Positions 33,872 to 43,345 of a DNA stretch of 64,000 nt are shown in pieces. The stretch lies in NCBI GenBank assembly GCA_046156035.1, contig JBJXEW010000044.1:15234-79233 (forward strand), read 5' to 3'. Made by a program: the position numbers and the translations under genes. Position 1 is the stretch's first letter. Each line of letters begins with the position of its first letter. The notes under the pieces are model-generated. The model did not search any database and was not told the origin of the DNA. It worked only from the letters and a program-made list of their open reading frames with translations. This DNA comes from JAEUIX01 sp046156035. Lineage in GTDB: Bacteria; Planctomycetota; Phycisphaerae; Phycisphaerales; UBA1924.

Positions 33872-35737
33872 ATGTCGAAGTTGGAATCGCGGCTGGGAAC
33901 GGTGCTGGACGGGCTGCACGGAGCGGGGCAGTACAAACACCTGCGCGTGATCGACTCGCCGATGGATGCGCGCGTGCGCGTGCGCATGCCCGATGGGGCG
34001 GTGCGCGAGGTGCTCTGCTTCTGCTCCAACAACTATCTTGGCCTAGCGAACCACCCGGAGGTGGTGGAGGCGGGGCACAAGGGGCTGAAGGACTACGGCG
34101 CTGGCACGGCCAGCGTGCGCTTCATCTGCGGCACGTTTGCCCCACACGAGGAGGCAGAGCGGCAGATCGCGCGGCTGATGGGCACCGAGGCGGCGTACAC
34201 GTTTGTGAGCGCGTGGACGGCCGCGGAGGCGCTCTTCCCCACGTTGTGCGAGCCGGGCGACATGATCGTGTCGGATGAACTCAACCACGCGTGCATCATC
34301 GACGCGATCCGGCTCACGACGGTGATCAAGAAGGGCGTGCACAAGAGCGTGTACAAGAACAACGACCTGGCGGGGCTGGAGGCACGCTTGCAGGAGGCGC
34401 GGGCCAACAAGGACGTGACCGGCGTGGTGTGGGTGGTGACGGATGGTGTGTTCAGCATGGAGGGGTCCATCGCGGACCTGCCCAAGATGCGGGCGTTGTG
34501 CGATGCGTACGACGCGGTGCTCGTGGTGGATGACTCGCACGGGCACGGGGTGATGGGTGAGCGCGGGCGCGGCACGCACGAGCACTGGGGGATGGTGGAC
34601 GGCTTGGGTACCCCCACTCTCCGAGTGGGGCATTCGGTCTTGGAGGAGCTCTCCTGCAACCCGCGGCACTCGAACCGACCCTCGGGCTTCATCGGGAAGG
34701 ACCCCTACCCACCGGGAACCCACGGGCCAGCGGCAAGTCTGATCGCATCGCGCCGACTCCTGCCGCACCTGCGCCTTCCCGGCGCCACGTATTTCGTTTC
34801 GTGGCGCTGTGTGGAGGGTGTCACGCTCAGCGTCGAAGAACGAGCGATGGCTCTGCGTGCGCTCACACACTTTGACGGCGAGCGGGCACGCGTGTACGCC
34901 GCGTGCGTGATGCCGGATCATGTGCACTGGATCGTGCGACCGTTTGAGGGTCAAGACCTGCCGGACCTGCAAGAGGGCGTGAAACGGTTCGCCGCCAAGG
35001 AAATCAACGCGGCGCGTGGCCGGACGGGCAGGCTGTGGGAGGCGGAGGGCTTCGACCATATTGTGCGCGACGGTGGAGCGTTTGCGGAGTTTGTTGGCTA
35101 CGTGATCAACAATCCGGTTGAGGCAGGACTGGTCGCGACGGCGGCGGCGTACGACGCCACCTTTGTTCATGCCGATGTTTTGGGGGATGCAAAGCCTCAC
35201 TCGGAGAGTGGGGGTACCCAAAGCAAGAACCAACCCCACTCGGAGAGTGGGGGTACCCAAGGCAGGGTCGATATTTTCACAGGCACGCTGGGCAAGGCCC
35301 TGGGCGGCGCGGCGGGGGGGTTTGTCGCGGGCAGCAAGCGCGTGTGCGAGATGCTGGTGCAGCGCGGCAGGCCCACGCTCTTCTCGAACGCGCTGCCCGT
35401 GACGGTGGCGTGCTCGGCCGCGAAGGCCATTGAGATTCTGCTGCGCGAGCCGCAGCGTGTGCAGCGCCTGCGCGATAATGTGAAGTACGCGCGGCAGACG
35501 ATCGGTGCGGCGGGGTTCAACGTGCTGGCCTCGCCCACAGCCATCTGCCCGATCATCGTGCACGACACGGCCAAGGCGATTGCCATGAGCAAGCGGCTGC
35601 TGGAACTGGGCGTGTTCGTGATCGGCTTCGGCTACCCGGTTGTGCCGGAGGGGCATGCGCGGCTGCGTTTGCAGGTGAGCGCAGCGCACTCGCGCGAGGA
35701 TATTGACGCACTGGTGGGCGCGCTGAAAAGGCTGTAG
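33872..35737 (+). CDS. kbl: 2-amino-3-ketobutyrate CoA ligase carrying an in-frame transposase insertion
   Basis: A 621-codon frame in which residues 1-244 and 465-621 together make a 401-residue alpha-oxoamine synthase very like KBL, which cleaves 2-amino-3-ketobutyrate with CoA to glycine and acetyl-CoA. Visible motifs are CSNNYLGLANHPEV, GAGTASVRFICGTFAPHEEA, VVDDSHGHGVMGERGRGTHE and, after the insert, DIFTGTLGKALGGAAGG (PLP lysine at 475 here, 255 without the insert). Residues 245-464 are a foreign segment encoding a REP-associated tyrosine transposase. The frame is open throughout, so either the enzyme tolerates the insertion, the product is split, or the gene is inactive. It lies 19 bp upstream of glyA. 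RBS is GGAG at about 33862. Confidence 0.9.
   Translation: MSKLESRLGTVLDGLHGAGQYKHLRVIDSPMDARVRVRMPDGAVREVLCFCSNNYLGLANHPEVVEAGHKGLKDYGAGTASVRFICGTFAPHEEAERQIARLMGTEAAYTFVSAWTAAEALFPTLCEPGDMIVSDELNHACIIDAIRLTTVIKKGVHKSVYKNNDLAGLEARLQEARANKDVTGVVWVVTDGVFSMEGSIADLPKMRALCDAYDAVLVVDDSHGHGVMGERGRGTHEHWGMVDGLGTPTLRVGHSVLEELSCNPRHSNRPSGFIGKDPYPPGTHGPAASLIASRRLLPHLRLPGATYFVSWRCVEGVTLSVEERAMALRALTHFDGERARVYAACVMPDHVHWIVRPFEGQDLPDLQEGVKRFAAKEINAARGRTGRLWEAEGFDHIVRDGGAFAEFVGYVINNPVEAGLVATAAAYDATFVHADVLGDAKPHSESGGTQSKNQPHSESGGTQGRVDIFTGTLGKALGGAAGGFVAGSKRVCEMLVQRGRPTLFSNALPVTVACSAAKAIEILLREPQRVQRLRDNVKYARQTIGAAGFNVLASPTAICPIIVHDTAKAIAMSKRLLELGVFVIGFGYPVVPEGHARLRLQVSAAHSREDIDALVGALKRL
34604..34630. repeat. 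repeat family A, left end of RAYT element (inverted)
   Basis: TTGGGTACCCCCACTCTCCG followed by AGTGGGG. It is the reverse complement of the copy at 35234-35260. Confidence 0.9.
35195..35260. repeat. repeat family A, two tandem copies at right end of RAYT element
   Basis: Copies at 35195-35221 and 35234-35260, each ACTCGGAGAGTGGGGGTACC with flanking CC and CAA, are separated by 12 bp. Both are translated in the kbl frame, giving two PHSESGGTQ peptides in a row. Confidence 0.9.
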
Positions 35738-35756
35738 TCCGCCCGTAGCATTGGCC

Positions 35757-37057
<1,301 letters not shown>

Positions 37058-37064
<7 letters not shown>

Positions 37065-37855
37065 GGCGGGGCATCCGCGAGAGGAGCGGGGGGCCAACCG
37101 GTCCATTGCTCGTACTGGCGGTGCAGGTCGGCCACGATCGCGGCGGGCTTCTGCCCCCGATAGTCGATCGTCGGCAGGAATCGCACGCGCGTGTGGCTGG
37201 GGAAGAAGAGCGAACTCCAGCACGTGGGGCGCAGCGGCGTGCCGGTGATGATCACCGGCAACACGGGGGCGTTGGCCCGCGCCACGATCAGGCCCAGGCC
37301 GGGCTGGAAGGCGTGCAGCTGGTTGTGGGGGCGGGCGATGCGGCCCTCGGGAAAGATGCCCAGAACCCCGCCGCTCTTCACCACGCCCAGGGCGGTCTTC
37401 ACGGCGGCCAGTTCAGATGCGCCGCCGCGGGTTCCGTCGGCCCCCACGAAGATGACACCGATCCAATCCCAGAAGGGGTTCAGGGCGCGGATGCGCATCT
37501 CTTCGGTCATCATCCAGCGGATGTAGAAGCGGCAGGCGTTCTGCACCACCAGCGGGTCGATGCCGGCGGTGTGGTTGGCGACCACGATGAGGCCGCCGGC
37601 AACGCCCACGGGTGCATCGGGCGCGGTCGCCGAAGCATGTGGCCGGGGCAGATGCTCCAGCCCCTCGTAGCGCACGCCGTGCCAAAGGTGGCAGTACAAG
37701 GCATTGACGGCAAAGGCCACACCTCCGAGTGGATCACCCTTGGGGTTTTTGCTCAGCCAATGGGCGATGACGACCCACACGACCCACGAGGCCAGCGCCG
37801 GGAACCACCAAGATGACAGGGCCAGGCTCAATGTGGGCAATGTTAGCAGGCACAA
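37058..37855 (-). CDS. 1-acyl-sn-glycerol-3-phosphate acyltransferase (PlsC family)
   Basis: A PlsC-family acyltransferase with the HX4D motif in VVANHTAGIDPLVVQN, the substrate motif GVLGIFPEGRIARP and PVLPVIITGTPL. An N-terminal hydrophobic segment (WWFPALASWVVWVVIAHWL) anchors it in the membrane. Family members acylate lysophosphatidic acid to phosphatidic acid. There is no ATG near the start; the TTG at 37855 is used here, and TTG codons further upstream to 37903 are alternatives. It is convergent with glyA and divergent from the small gene at 37956. Confidence 0.85.
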
Positions 37856-37955
37856 ACCAGCAGGTGTGGGCCGGTCAGCGGGTGTTCGGGCACGGGGAGC
37901 CAAGCTCGGCCCGGAGAGCCCGGGTGCCCGAGCCGCCGCTTCCTACACTGGGCCG

Positions 37956-38231
37956 ATGAGCCTTCAAGACGAACAGCGGCGGTACGAGGCAGGCCAGCGT
38001 GTGCGCGTGGTGCAGCAGGTGCCGCGGCCGGCGAACAACACGAGTCTGAGCGCGACCGTGGAGGGTGTGGTGGTGCGCTACGAGCAGAGCAAGACGGGCT
38101 CGTGGTACGCGCACGGGAAAGACGACAAGTTGTGGCTCGACCGGCTGGTGCTGAAGAAGGACGACGGCGAGATCGTGTACCTGAACCTCGACCAGCACTC
38201 GGCCGTGGAGTCAGTGGGCGTGCGGAACTGA
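37956..38231 (+). CDS. small conserved-type hypothetical protein
   Basis: A 91-residue protein with no signal or membrane segment. The sequence (YEAGQRVRVVQQVPRPANNT, VEGVVVRYEQSKTGSWYAHG, LDRLVLKKDDGEIVYLNLDQ) has the alternating pattern of a small SH3/Tudor-like beta-barrel. The codon use matches its neighbours. The ATG at 37956 follows CACTGGGCCG without a strong ribosome binding site. The function is unknown. Confidence 0.7.
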   Translation: MSLQDEQRRYEAGQRVRVVQQVPRPANNTSLSATVEGVVVRYEQSKTGSWYAHGKDDKLWLDRLVLKKDDGEIVYLNLDQHSAVESVGVRN

Positions 38232-38246
38232 GCGGGCTGCGGCGCG

Positions 38247-40046
38247 TCAGCCGTGCTGTGCGCACCACTCCCGCCACAAGCCGCGCAGGGCGCCCTCGAA
38301 GCGGCGTGTGTATCCCGGCCCATCGCAGAGGGGCGACGCGAGCAGGCGCAGGCGCATCTGCGACCGCAGCGCGGCGAGCGCGGGGCGGTTGGCCGCGAGG
38401 CGGGCGACGAGCGACAGACAACCGTCTTCGGTAGCCGCGCAGTGATCTTGCAGGCCCACGGCGGAGAGCAGCGAGAGGCCCACACGCCCCGCGTGCAGAC
38501 CGGGTGGCCCGACGAGCGAGACGGGCGGCACACCCATGAACATCGCTTCGCAGGTGGTGGTGGTGCCGTTGTAGGGGAAGGGGTCGAGCGCGAGGTCGAT
38601 GCGCGAGTAGAGGGCGAGGTGCTCGTCGCGGGTTTTGGTTTTGGCGAGCAGGTCGATGCGGCCAGCGTCTATGCCGCGCCGGACGAACTCGGAGAGGATG
38701 AACGCGCGGGCCTCTTCGTGCTCCAGCGCGGCATCCTTGAGCACCAGCCGCGTGCCGGGCACCTCGCGCAGGATGCGTGCCCAGAGGTCTTTGGTGCGGC
38801 CGCTGAGTTTGCCGAGCAGGTTGAACGAGCCGAGCGTGAACGGGCTGCTGGGTGCGAGGCCCGGCATGGGTGAGACGGCCGGGCAGCCGGGGTCGGTGGG
38901 GCCGATCGGGGGCCGATAGCAGATGAAGCAGGGGTCAAGGCGGATGAGGCGCTCGGTGTGGCGCGTATCAGACCGCGGAGTGGGGTCGGTCAGGCTGTCC
39001 ACGAAGCGTGCATCCACGGTGGGGATGGCGGTGGTGCACGGGTAACCGAGCCACGAGACTTGCACCGGCGCAAGGCGGGCCCTCAGCGGCCACAGGATCG
39101 ACGCGACGGTGTAGCCCGCCAGGTCGATGGCGATATCGATCTTCTCGCTCCGCAGGATCGCCTGCACCTGCGTGTCGGTGGGTGTGGGCAGGTCGTGCCA
39201 CGAGGCGAACTTGGTGCGAAGGCGCTTGGTGACGTGGTCGCTGGTGCGCGAGGCGAAGAGCGCGACGGGCGCGAAGCGGGCCCGGTCAAGATGGTCGAGG
39301 AGCGTTTCAACAAAGTACGCGCAGGAGTGCTGGATGAAATCCGGCGAGAGGAAGGCCATGCGCAGCGGCCGCTCCGGATCGGGCGCGTTCGTGAGCGGTC
39401 CGGGTGCCGGCGGCGGCATCTTCGCCAGCACGGCCCCTACGCGCGCGTGCCGGCGATAGACCTCGTCCATCGTGCAATCGCCCGCGTAGACCGAGAAGAC
39501 GGCAGCCGTCGCGCACTGAAGGAAGTGGTTGGGGTCGCCCACGGTGGCGAGGGCGGTTTTTTCGGCCCGTGCCGCGGCGGTCTCCGGATCGCCCATCACC
39601 AGCGGCAGGTCCGCCAGATGCACGTGGGCCACGCGGTGGTTGGGCTCGATCTGGATCGCACGCTCGAAGGCGCGGGCCGCCTCGGCGAACGCGCCGGTGC
39701 GCACCAGCACATCTCCCAGCGCGGCGTGGGCATCCGCGGACGCGGGTGCAAGGTCCACGGCACGCCGAGCGCTCGCGACCGCCTCGGGCAACTGCGTGCT
39801 CTCGGCCTGCACCTTGGCGAGGGCCTGCCAGTAGGCCGGGAGCGTGCCGCCGCTGTCGCGTATGGCGGCCTTGAGGTAGAAGGCGGCCTGATCAAGGTGG
39901 ACTTCTTCGAGAAGGATGTTGGCCAGGCAGAACGCCGCGGCGTGGTCGCGCGGGCTGCGCTGCAAATGGCGGCGGAGCAGGGCCTGCGCCTCGGCGAGTT
40001 TGCCGGCGAAGTAGAGCGCCTCGGCGGCGGGAAGGATGCTCGACAT
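38247..40046 (-). CDS. TPR protein with O-GlcNAc-transferase (GT41)-like domain
   Basis: A 599-residue protein. Residues 1-180 are TPR hairpins (AEALYFAGKLAEAQALLRRH, AHAALGDVLVRTGAFAEAAR). The rest matches the SPINDLY/OGT C-terminal glycosyltransferase: RMAFLSPDFIQHSCAYFVET, IDIAIDLAGYTVASILWPLR, VQVSWLGYPCTTAIP, FTLGSFNLLGKLSGRTKDLW, RIDLLAKTKTRDEHLALYSR, and DLALDPFPYNGTTTTCEAMF followed by MGVPPVSLVG. These are the UDP-sugar binding and catalytic segments. It probably glycosylates proteins, with unknown targets. Its start codon overlaps the dxr stop by one base. Confidence 0.88.
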   Translation of the reverse strand: MSSILPAAEALYFAGKLAEAQALLRRHLQRSPRDHAAAFCLANILLEEVHLDQAAFYLKAAIRDSGGTLPAYWQALAKVQAESTQLPEAVASARRAVDLAPASADAHAALGDVLVRTGAFAEAARAFERAIQIEPNHRVAHVHLADLPLVMGDPETAAARAEKTALATVGDPNHFLQCATAAVFSVYAGDCTMDEVYRRHARVGAVLAKMPPPAPGPLTNAPDPERPLRMAFLSPDFIQHSCAYFVETLLDHLDRARFAPVALFASRTSDHVTKRLRTKFASWHDLPTPTDTQVQAILRSEKIDIAIDLAGYTVASILWPLRARLAPVQVSWLGYPCTTAIPTVDARFVDSLTDPTPRSDTRHTERLIRLDPCFICYRPPIGPTDPGCPAVSPMPGLAPSSPFTLGSFNLLGKLSGRTKDLWARILREVPGTRLVLKDAALEHEEARAFILSEFVRRGIDAGRIDLLAKTKTRDEHLALYSRIDLALDPFPYNGTTTTCEAMFMGVPPVSLVGPPGLHAGRVGLSLLSAVGLQDHCAATEDGCLSLVARLAANRPALAALRSQMRLRLLASPLCDGPGYTRRFEGALRGLWREWCAQHG

Positions 40047-41374
40047 CAGGCCCTCGCCGGTTCGCGGAGGGCGAGGCGATCGCGAACGAACCGCCGTGCC
40101 GCGGCATCGGCGTCGAGCACGTCGGCGAGGTCGCGGACGGGTGAAACGCCCAGAGCGTCCATCGCTTCGGCGGCAAGTTCGGGCAGGCGGCCGAAGGGAA
40201 GGAGGTTGCCGCGGGCGTTGGCGAGTGCGAGGAAGGCGGTCACGGCTTCTTCGGAGGCGGCGTTGAAGATGCTGCCGCTGGTGCCGCCCTGCTCGATGAC
40301 GCGGTAGGCAAGGGCGAGCGCGGGGAAGCGGGCGGTGTCAACGGGCTCGAAGTCGAGGCGCGAGAGGGCGGTCCAGTCGAGTTTCCTGGAGCGGCCCTCA
40401 GGGCGGAGCGGGTGCGTCAGGGCGTACTGGATGGGCGAGCGCATGTCGGGCGGGCCGAGTTGCGCGATGATGCTGCCATCGGCGAACTCGACGAGCGAGT
40501 GCACGATGGACTGGGGGTGGATGAGCACGTCGATGCGGGTGGCTTCGAGCCCGAAGAGCCAGTGGGCCTCGATCACCTCGAAGGCCTTGTTGGTGAGGCT
40601 GGCGGAGTCGATGGTGACTTTCGCGCCCATGCTCCAGGTGGGGTGCTTGAGGGCCTGAGCGGGCGTAGCGCTGTACGCGCCTTCGCGCGAGAGCGTGCGG
40701 AAGGGGCCGCCGCTGGCGGTGAGGATGACTTTTTTCACATCCGGGCCGCAGAGCATGGGCGGAACATTGCCTGCGATTGGTGGGGCCCGCCGCGCGCGGG
40801 TCTCGTCCGCCTGCCATTGCCTTGGTGGGGCGGACGTCCCGTCCGCCTGCCTGTGTGTTTCACTGCCTCCGTGCCTCGATGCCTCCGTGCCTACTTCTTG
40901 CCTTCCCTGCAAGCACTGCCACACCGCGGAGTGCTCGCTGTCCACCGGCAGCAGGCGCGAGCCGGTGCGTTGGGCAAGGGGCACGATGAGCGAGCCCGCG
41001 GCCACCAGCGTTTCTTTGTTGGCCAGGGCCACATCACGCCCGAGTTCCACCGCAGCGAGCGTGGCGGGCAGGCCCGCGGCACCGACCATGGCGGCAACGA
41101 CGAGGTCGGCGGGTGTTTCGCGCACGAGGCGCTCGGCCGCGGCGGGGCCGTCTCTGGCGGCGAGAATGGCACGCGCGGGGTGCGGAACGTGGAAGGCCCG
41201 GGCCTGCTCAGCCAGCAGCGCGGCGTTGGTGCCCGCTACAAGCCCCACGACCTCGAACGAGCCGGGAACCAACGCGTTGAGGTGCGCGATCACATCCAGC
41301 GTTTGCGTGCCGATGGAGCCTGTGGAACCCAGGAGAAGAACGCGGCGGGGGCGTGAAGAAGCGGGCGAGGTCAT
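40046..41374 (-). CDS. dxr: 1-deoxy-D-xylulose 5-phosphate reductoisomerase with in-frame repeat insert
   Basis: A 442-residue enzyme of the MEP isoprenoid pathway; the family is usually about 390 residues. The NADPH site is VLLLGSTGSIGTQTLDVIAH. LPVDSEHSAVWQCLQG has the metal ligands Asp145 and Glu147, ILTASGGPFRTLSREG is conserved, HPTWSMGAKVTIDSASLTNK covers the catalytic core, and the C-terminal domain is normal. Between residues about 158 and 205 there is an extra low-complexity segment encoded by palindromic repeat B and other repeats (RQADGTSAPPRQWQADETRA). This lies where Escherichia coli Dxr has about 20 residues. It appears functional otherwise. It is the first gene before the TPR-glycosyltransferase. 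Confidence 0.93.
   Translation of the reverse strand: MTSPASSRPRRVLLLGSTGSIGTQTLDVIAHLNALVPGSFEVVGLVAGTNAALLAEQARAFHVPHPARAILAARDGPAAAERLVRETPADLVVAAMVGAAGLPATLAAVELGRDVALANKETLVAAGSLIVPLAQRTGSRLLPVDSEHSAVWQCLQGRQEVGTEASRHGGSETHRQADGTSAPPRQWQADETRARRAPPIAGNVPPMLCGPDVKKVILTASGGPFRTLSREGAYSATPAQALKHPTWSMGAKVTIDSASLTNKAFEVIEAHWLFGLEATRIDVLIHPQSIVHSLVEFADGSIIAQLGPPDMRSPIQYALTHPLRPEGRSRKLDWTALSRLDFEPVDTARFPALALAYRVIEQGGTSGSIFNAASEEAVTAFLALANARGNLLPFGRLPELAAEAMDALGVSPVRDLADVLDADAAARRFVRDRLALREPARA
40776..40905. repeat. composite palindromic repeats translated within dxr
   Basis: A degenerate family B copy (about 40776-40815) is followed by a good copy (40823-40847, core GGGGCGGACGTCCCGTCCGC). After these comes a stretch with GCCTCCGTGCC twice (about 40865-40890), typical of other dispersed repeats. 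All are in frame with dxr. Confidence 0.75.
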
Positions 41375-41410
41375 GCGGAGGAGAGGATAGGGAGCGCGTC
41401 TCCGCGATCT

Positions 41411-41509
41411 CGTAGCACAGGCTTTCCAGCCTGTGCCCTCGCAACCTGCCGCAACCGGCGTGCGCCCTTTCACGAGGCATGGAGGCACAGCCTGAAAGGC
41501 TGTGCCACG
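41411..41509. repeat. palindromic repeat family C, inverted pair
   Basis: CGTAGCACAGGCTTTCCAGC (41411 onwards) and, 38 bp later, an inverted copy containing CACAGCCTGAAAGGCTGTGC (to 41509). A third copy is at 51177-51213. This pair lies in the divergent dxr/glyS region. Confidence 0.8.
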
Positions 41510-41590
41510 GGCAGTCGGAGGCAGGCAGGCAGGCACGTGCGTGCGTCTGCCCGCCGCGTCGGGCATCTGAGTTGGCCCATACCCTCGGGC

Positions 41591-43345
41591 ATGAGCAGTG
41601 AAGCGAACGAGAAAGGTGTGCCCGCCGCGCCGGCGGTGCCGGGCCCCCCCGCTGGCAAGAGCATGGACGCGATCATGGCGTTGTGCAAACGCCGCGGGTT
41701 TGTATTTCAGGCGAGCGACATTTACGGCGGCATCAACGGCTTCTGGGATTACGGCCCGCTGGGCGCGCAGTTGAAGAAGAACCTGCGCGATGCGTGGTGG
41801 CACGACATGGTGATGAACCCGTGCTGGGGGCGCAAGGGTCCGGGGGGCGAGCGCGTGCGCTGCGTGCCGCTGGAGACGTGCATTATCCAGCACCCGAAGG
41901 TGTGGGAAGCGAGTGGGCACGTGGCGGGCTTCAATGACCCGATGGTGGATGACAAGGAGACGAAGGGGAGGTTCAGGGCGGATCAATTGCACGGTATGTT
42001 TGCCGAAGACACCTCGTGGGCGTTTTCTGCCGACGCGGCGCGTGACGTTGAGCGGATATTGAAGCACTCGGTCGATTCTCGCCCAGTTCCCATTGCGACC
42101 GTCGTGGCCACGTCGCTAGGCGAGGCGCTGGAGGCTTTTGTCAGCGACAAGCAGGTCCAGCGGCGATTCAATCTCAAGGAGGTGAAGTTTCAACAGACCA
42201 CCGCCAAGGGTGACGCCATGCTTGTGCACGTCAGGCGGGGAGACGAACGGTTCTACGCGTCCCTCATGATTGTCGACGGGTCCGTGCTGAAGGATGCCGC
42301 GGACAAAGTGCCTTCGCCGTTCACTGGCAAGCTCGGCACGCTTACGGAACCTCGGCAGTTCAACCTCATGTTCATTTCGTACACAGGTGCCGTTTTCGAT
42401 GAGGGCAATAAGGTCTTCCTGCGCCCGGAGACCGCCCAGGGCATCTTCATCCACTTCAAGAATGTGGTGGATTCCACGCGTGTGAAGGTTCCCTTCGGCA
42501 TCGGCAACACGGGCAAGAGTTTTCGCAACGAGATCACGCCGCGCAACTTCACCTACCGGTCGCGCGAGTTCGAGCAGGCCGAACTGGAGTTCTTCTGCCA
42601 CCCCGACGAGTCGCAGGCGTGGTACGTGTTCTGGCGGGACTTCCGCATGGACTGGTGGAAGAGCCTGGGCCTTGCAGGTGAGAATCTGATTCTCCGCGAG
42701 CACGCGAAAGACGAGTTGAGCCACTACTCAACGGGCACGAGCGATGTGGAGTATCGCTTCCCGTTCACCGCGCCCGGCTTCGGCGAGTTGGAGGGCATCG
42801 CCCATCGCGGGTGCTACGACCTCACGCAGCACCAGACGCACAGCAAGGTGAAACTCGACTACTTCGACACCACGCGCGGCGAGACGCTGCCCAACGGCGG
42901 CAAGAAGGGCGAACGCTACATGCCGCACTGCATTGAACCGGCCGCGGGGTTGGATCGTGGCGCACTCGCGCTGATCTGCGAGGGGTACACGGTTGATCCG
43001 TCTCGCCCCAGCCCGGAGATTCTGAAACTCCACCCGCGCATTGCGCCCATCAAGGCGGCGGTCTTCCCGCTCATGGATAAAGACGGCCTGCCCGAGATCG
43101 CCGAGAAGTTGACGGACGAGTTGTTCGCCAAGTTCGGCAAGGGTGGGTTCATCGAGAGCGACGCGAAGCAATCCATCGGCAAGCGCTACGCGCGCATGGA
43201 CGAGGCGGGGTGCCCGTTCTGCTTCACGATCGATGCCGACACGGTCAAGGACCAGACCGTGACGGTGCGCGATCGGGACACGGGGGCGCAGCAGCGCATC
43301 AACCTCGACAAGGTGAGCGGGTTTCTGGGGGAGAGGCTTCAGTGA
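41591..43345 (+). CDS. glyS: glycyl-tRNA synthetase (class II, single-chain type)
   Basis: A 584-residue alpha2-type glycyl-tRNA synthetase. The N-terminal catalytic core has RGFVFQASDIYGGINGFWDY and GPLGAQLKKNLRDAWW. Motif 2 is in FLRPETAQGIFIHFKNVV and GKSFRNEITPRNFTYRSREF, then EQAELEFFCHP. Motif 3 is GLDRGALALICEGY, and the anticodon-binding domain covers about 475-584. Residues about 124-250 are unlike the usual zinc-bearing insertion: there is no Cys pair and the codon bias is weaker. The stop overlaps the next start (GTGA). Confidence 0.95.
   Translation: MSSEANEKGVPAAPAVPGPPAGKSMDAIMALCKRRGFVFQASDIYGGINGFWDYGPLGAQLKKNLRDAWWHDMVMNPCWGRKGPGGERVRCVPLETCIIQHPKVWEASGHVAGFNDPMVDDKETKGRFRADQLHGMFAEDTSWAFSADAARDVERILKHSVDSRPVPIATVVATSLGEALEAFVSDKQVQRRFNLKEVKFQQTTAKGDAMLVHVRRGDERFYASLMIVDGSVLKDAADKVPSPFTGKLGTLTEPRQFNLMFISYTGAVFDEGNKVFLRPETAQGIFIHFKNVVDSTRVKVPFGIGNTGKSFRNEITPRNFTYRSREFEQAELEFFCHPDESQAWYVFWRDFRMDWWKSLGLAGENLILREHAKDELSHYSTGTSDVEYRFPFTAPGFGELEGIAHRGCYDLTQHQTHSKVKLDYFDTTRGETLPNGGKKGERYMPHCIEPAAGLDRGALALICEGYTVDPSRPSPEILKLHPRIAPIKAAVFPLMDKDGLPEIAEKLTDELFAKFGKGGFIESDAKQSIGKRYARMDEAGCPFCFTIDADTVKDQTVTVRDRDTGAQQRINLDKVSGFLGERLQ

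Larger units (their letters stand above)
34604..35263 (+). mobile_element. REP-associated tyrosine transposase (RAYT) element inside kbl
   Basis: A 660-nt element starting with TTGGGTACCCCCACTC and ending with the inverted copy GAGTGGGGGTACCCAA plus GGC. Its product has the Y1_Tnp motifs: LPGATYFVSWRC, CVMPDHVHWIVRPFE (HUH pair His350 and His352 of the fusion) and EFVGYVINNPVEAGLV (catalytic Tyr410). RGRTGRLWEAEGFDHIVRD is the usual middle segment. All catalytic residues are intact. In-frame GTG (34625) and TTG (34640) codons could give separate initiation. RAYTs bind and cut REP palindromes; here such palindromes bound the gene. Confidence 0.88.
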
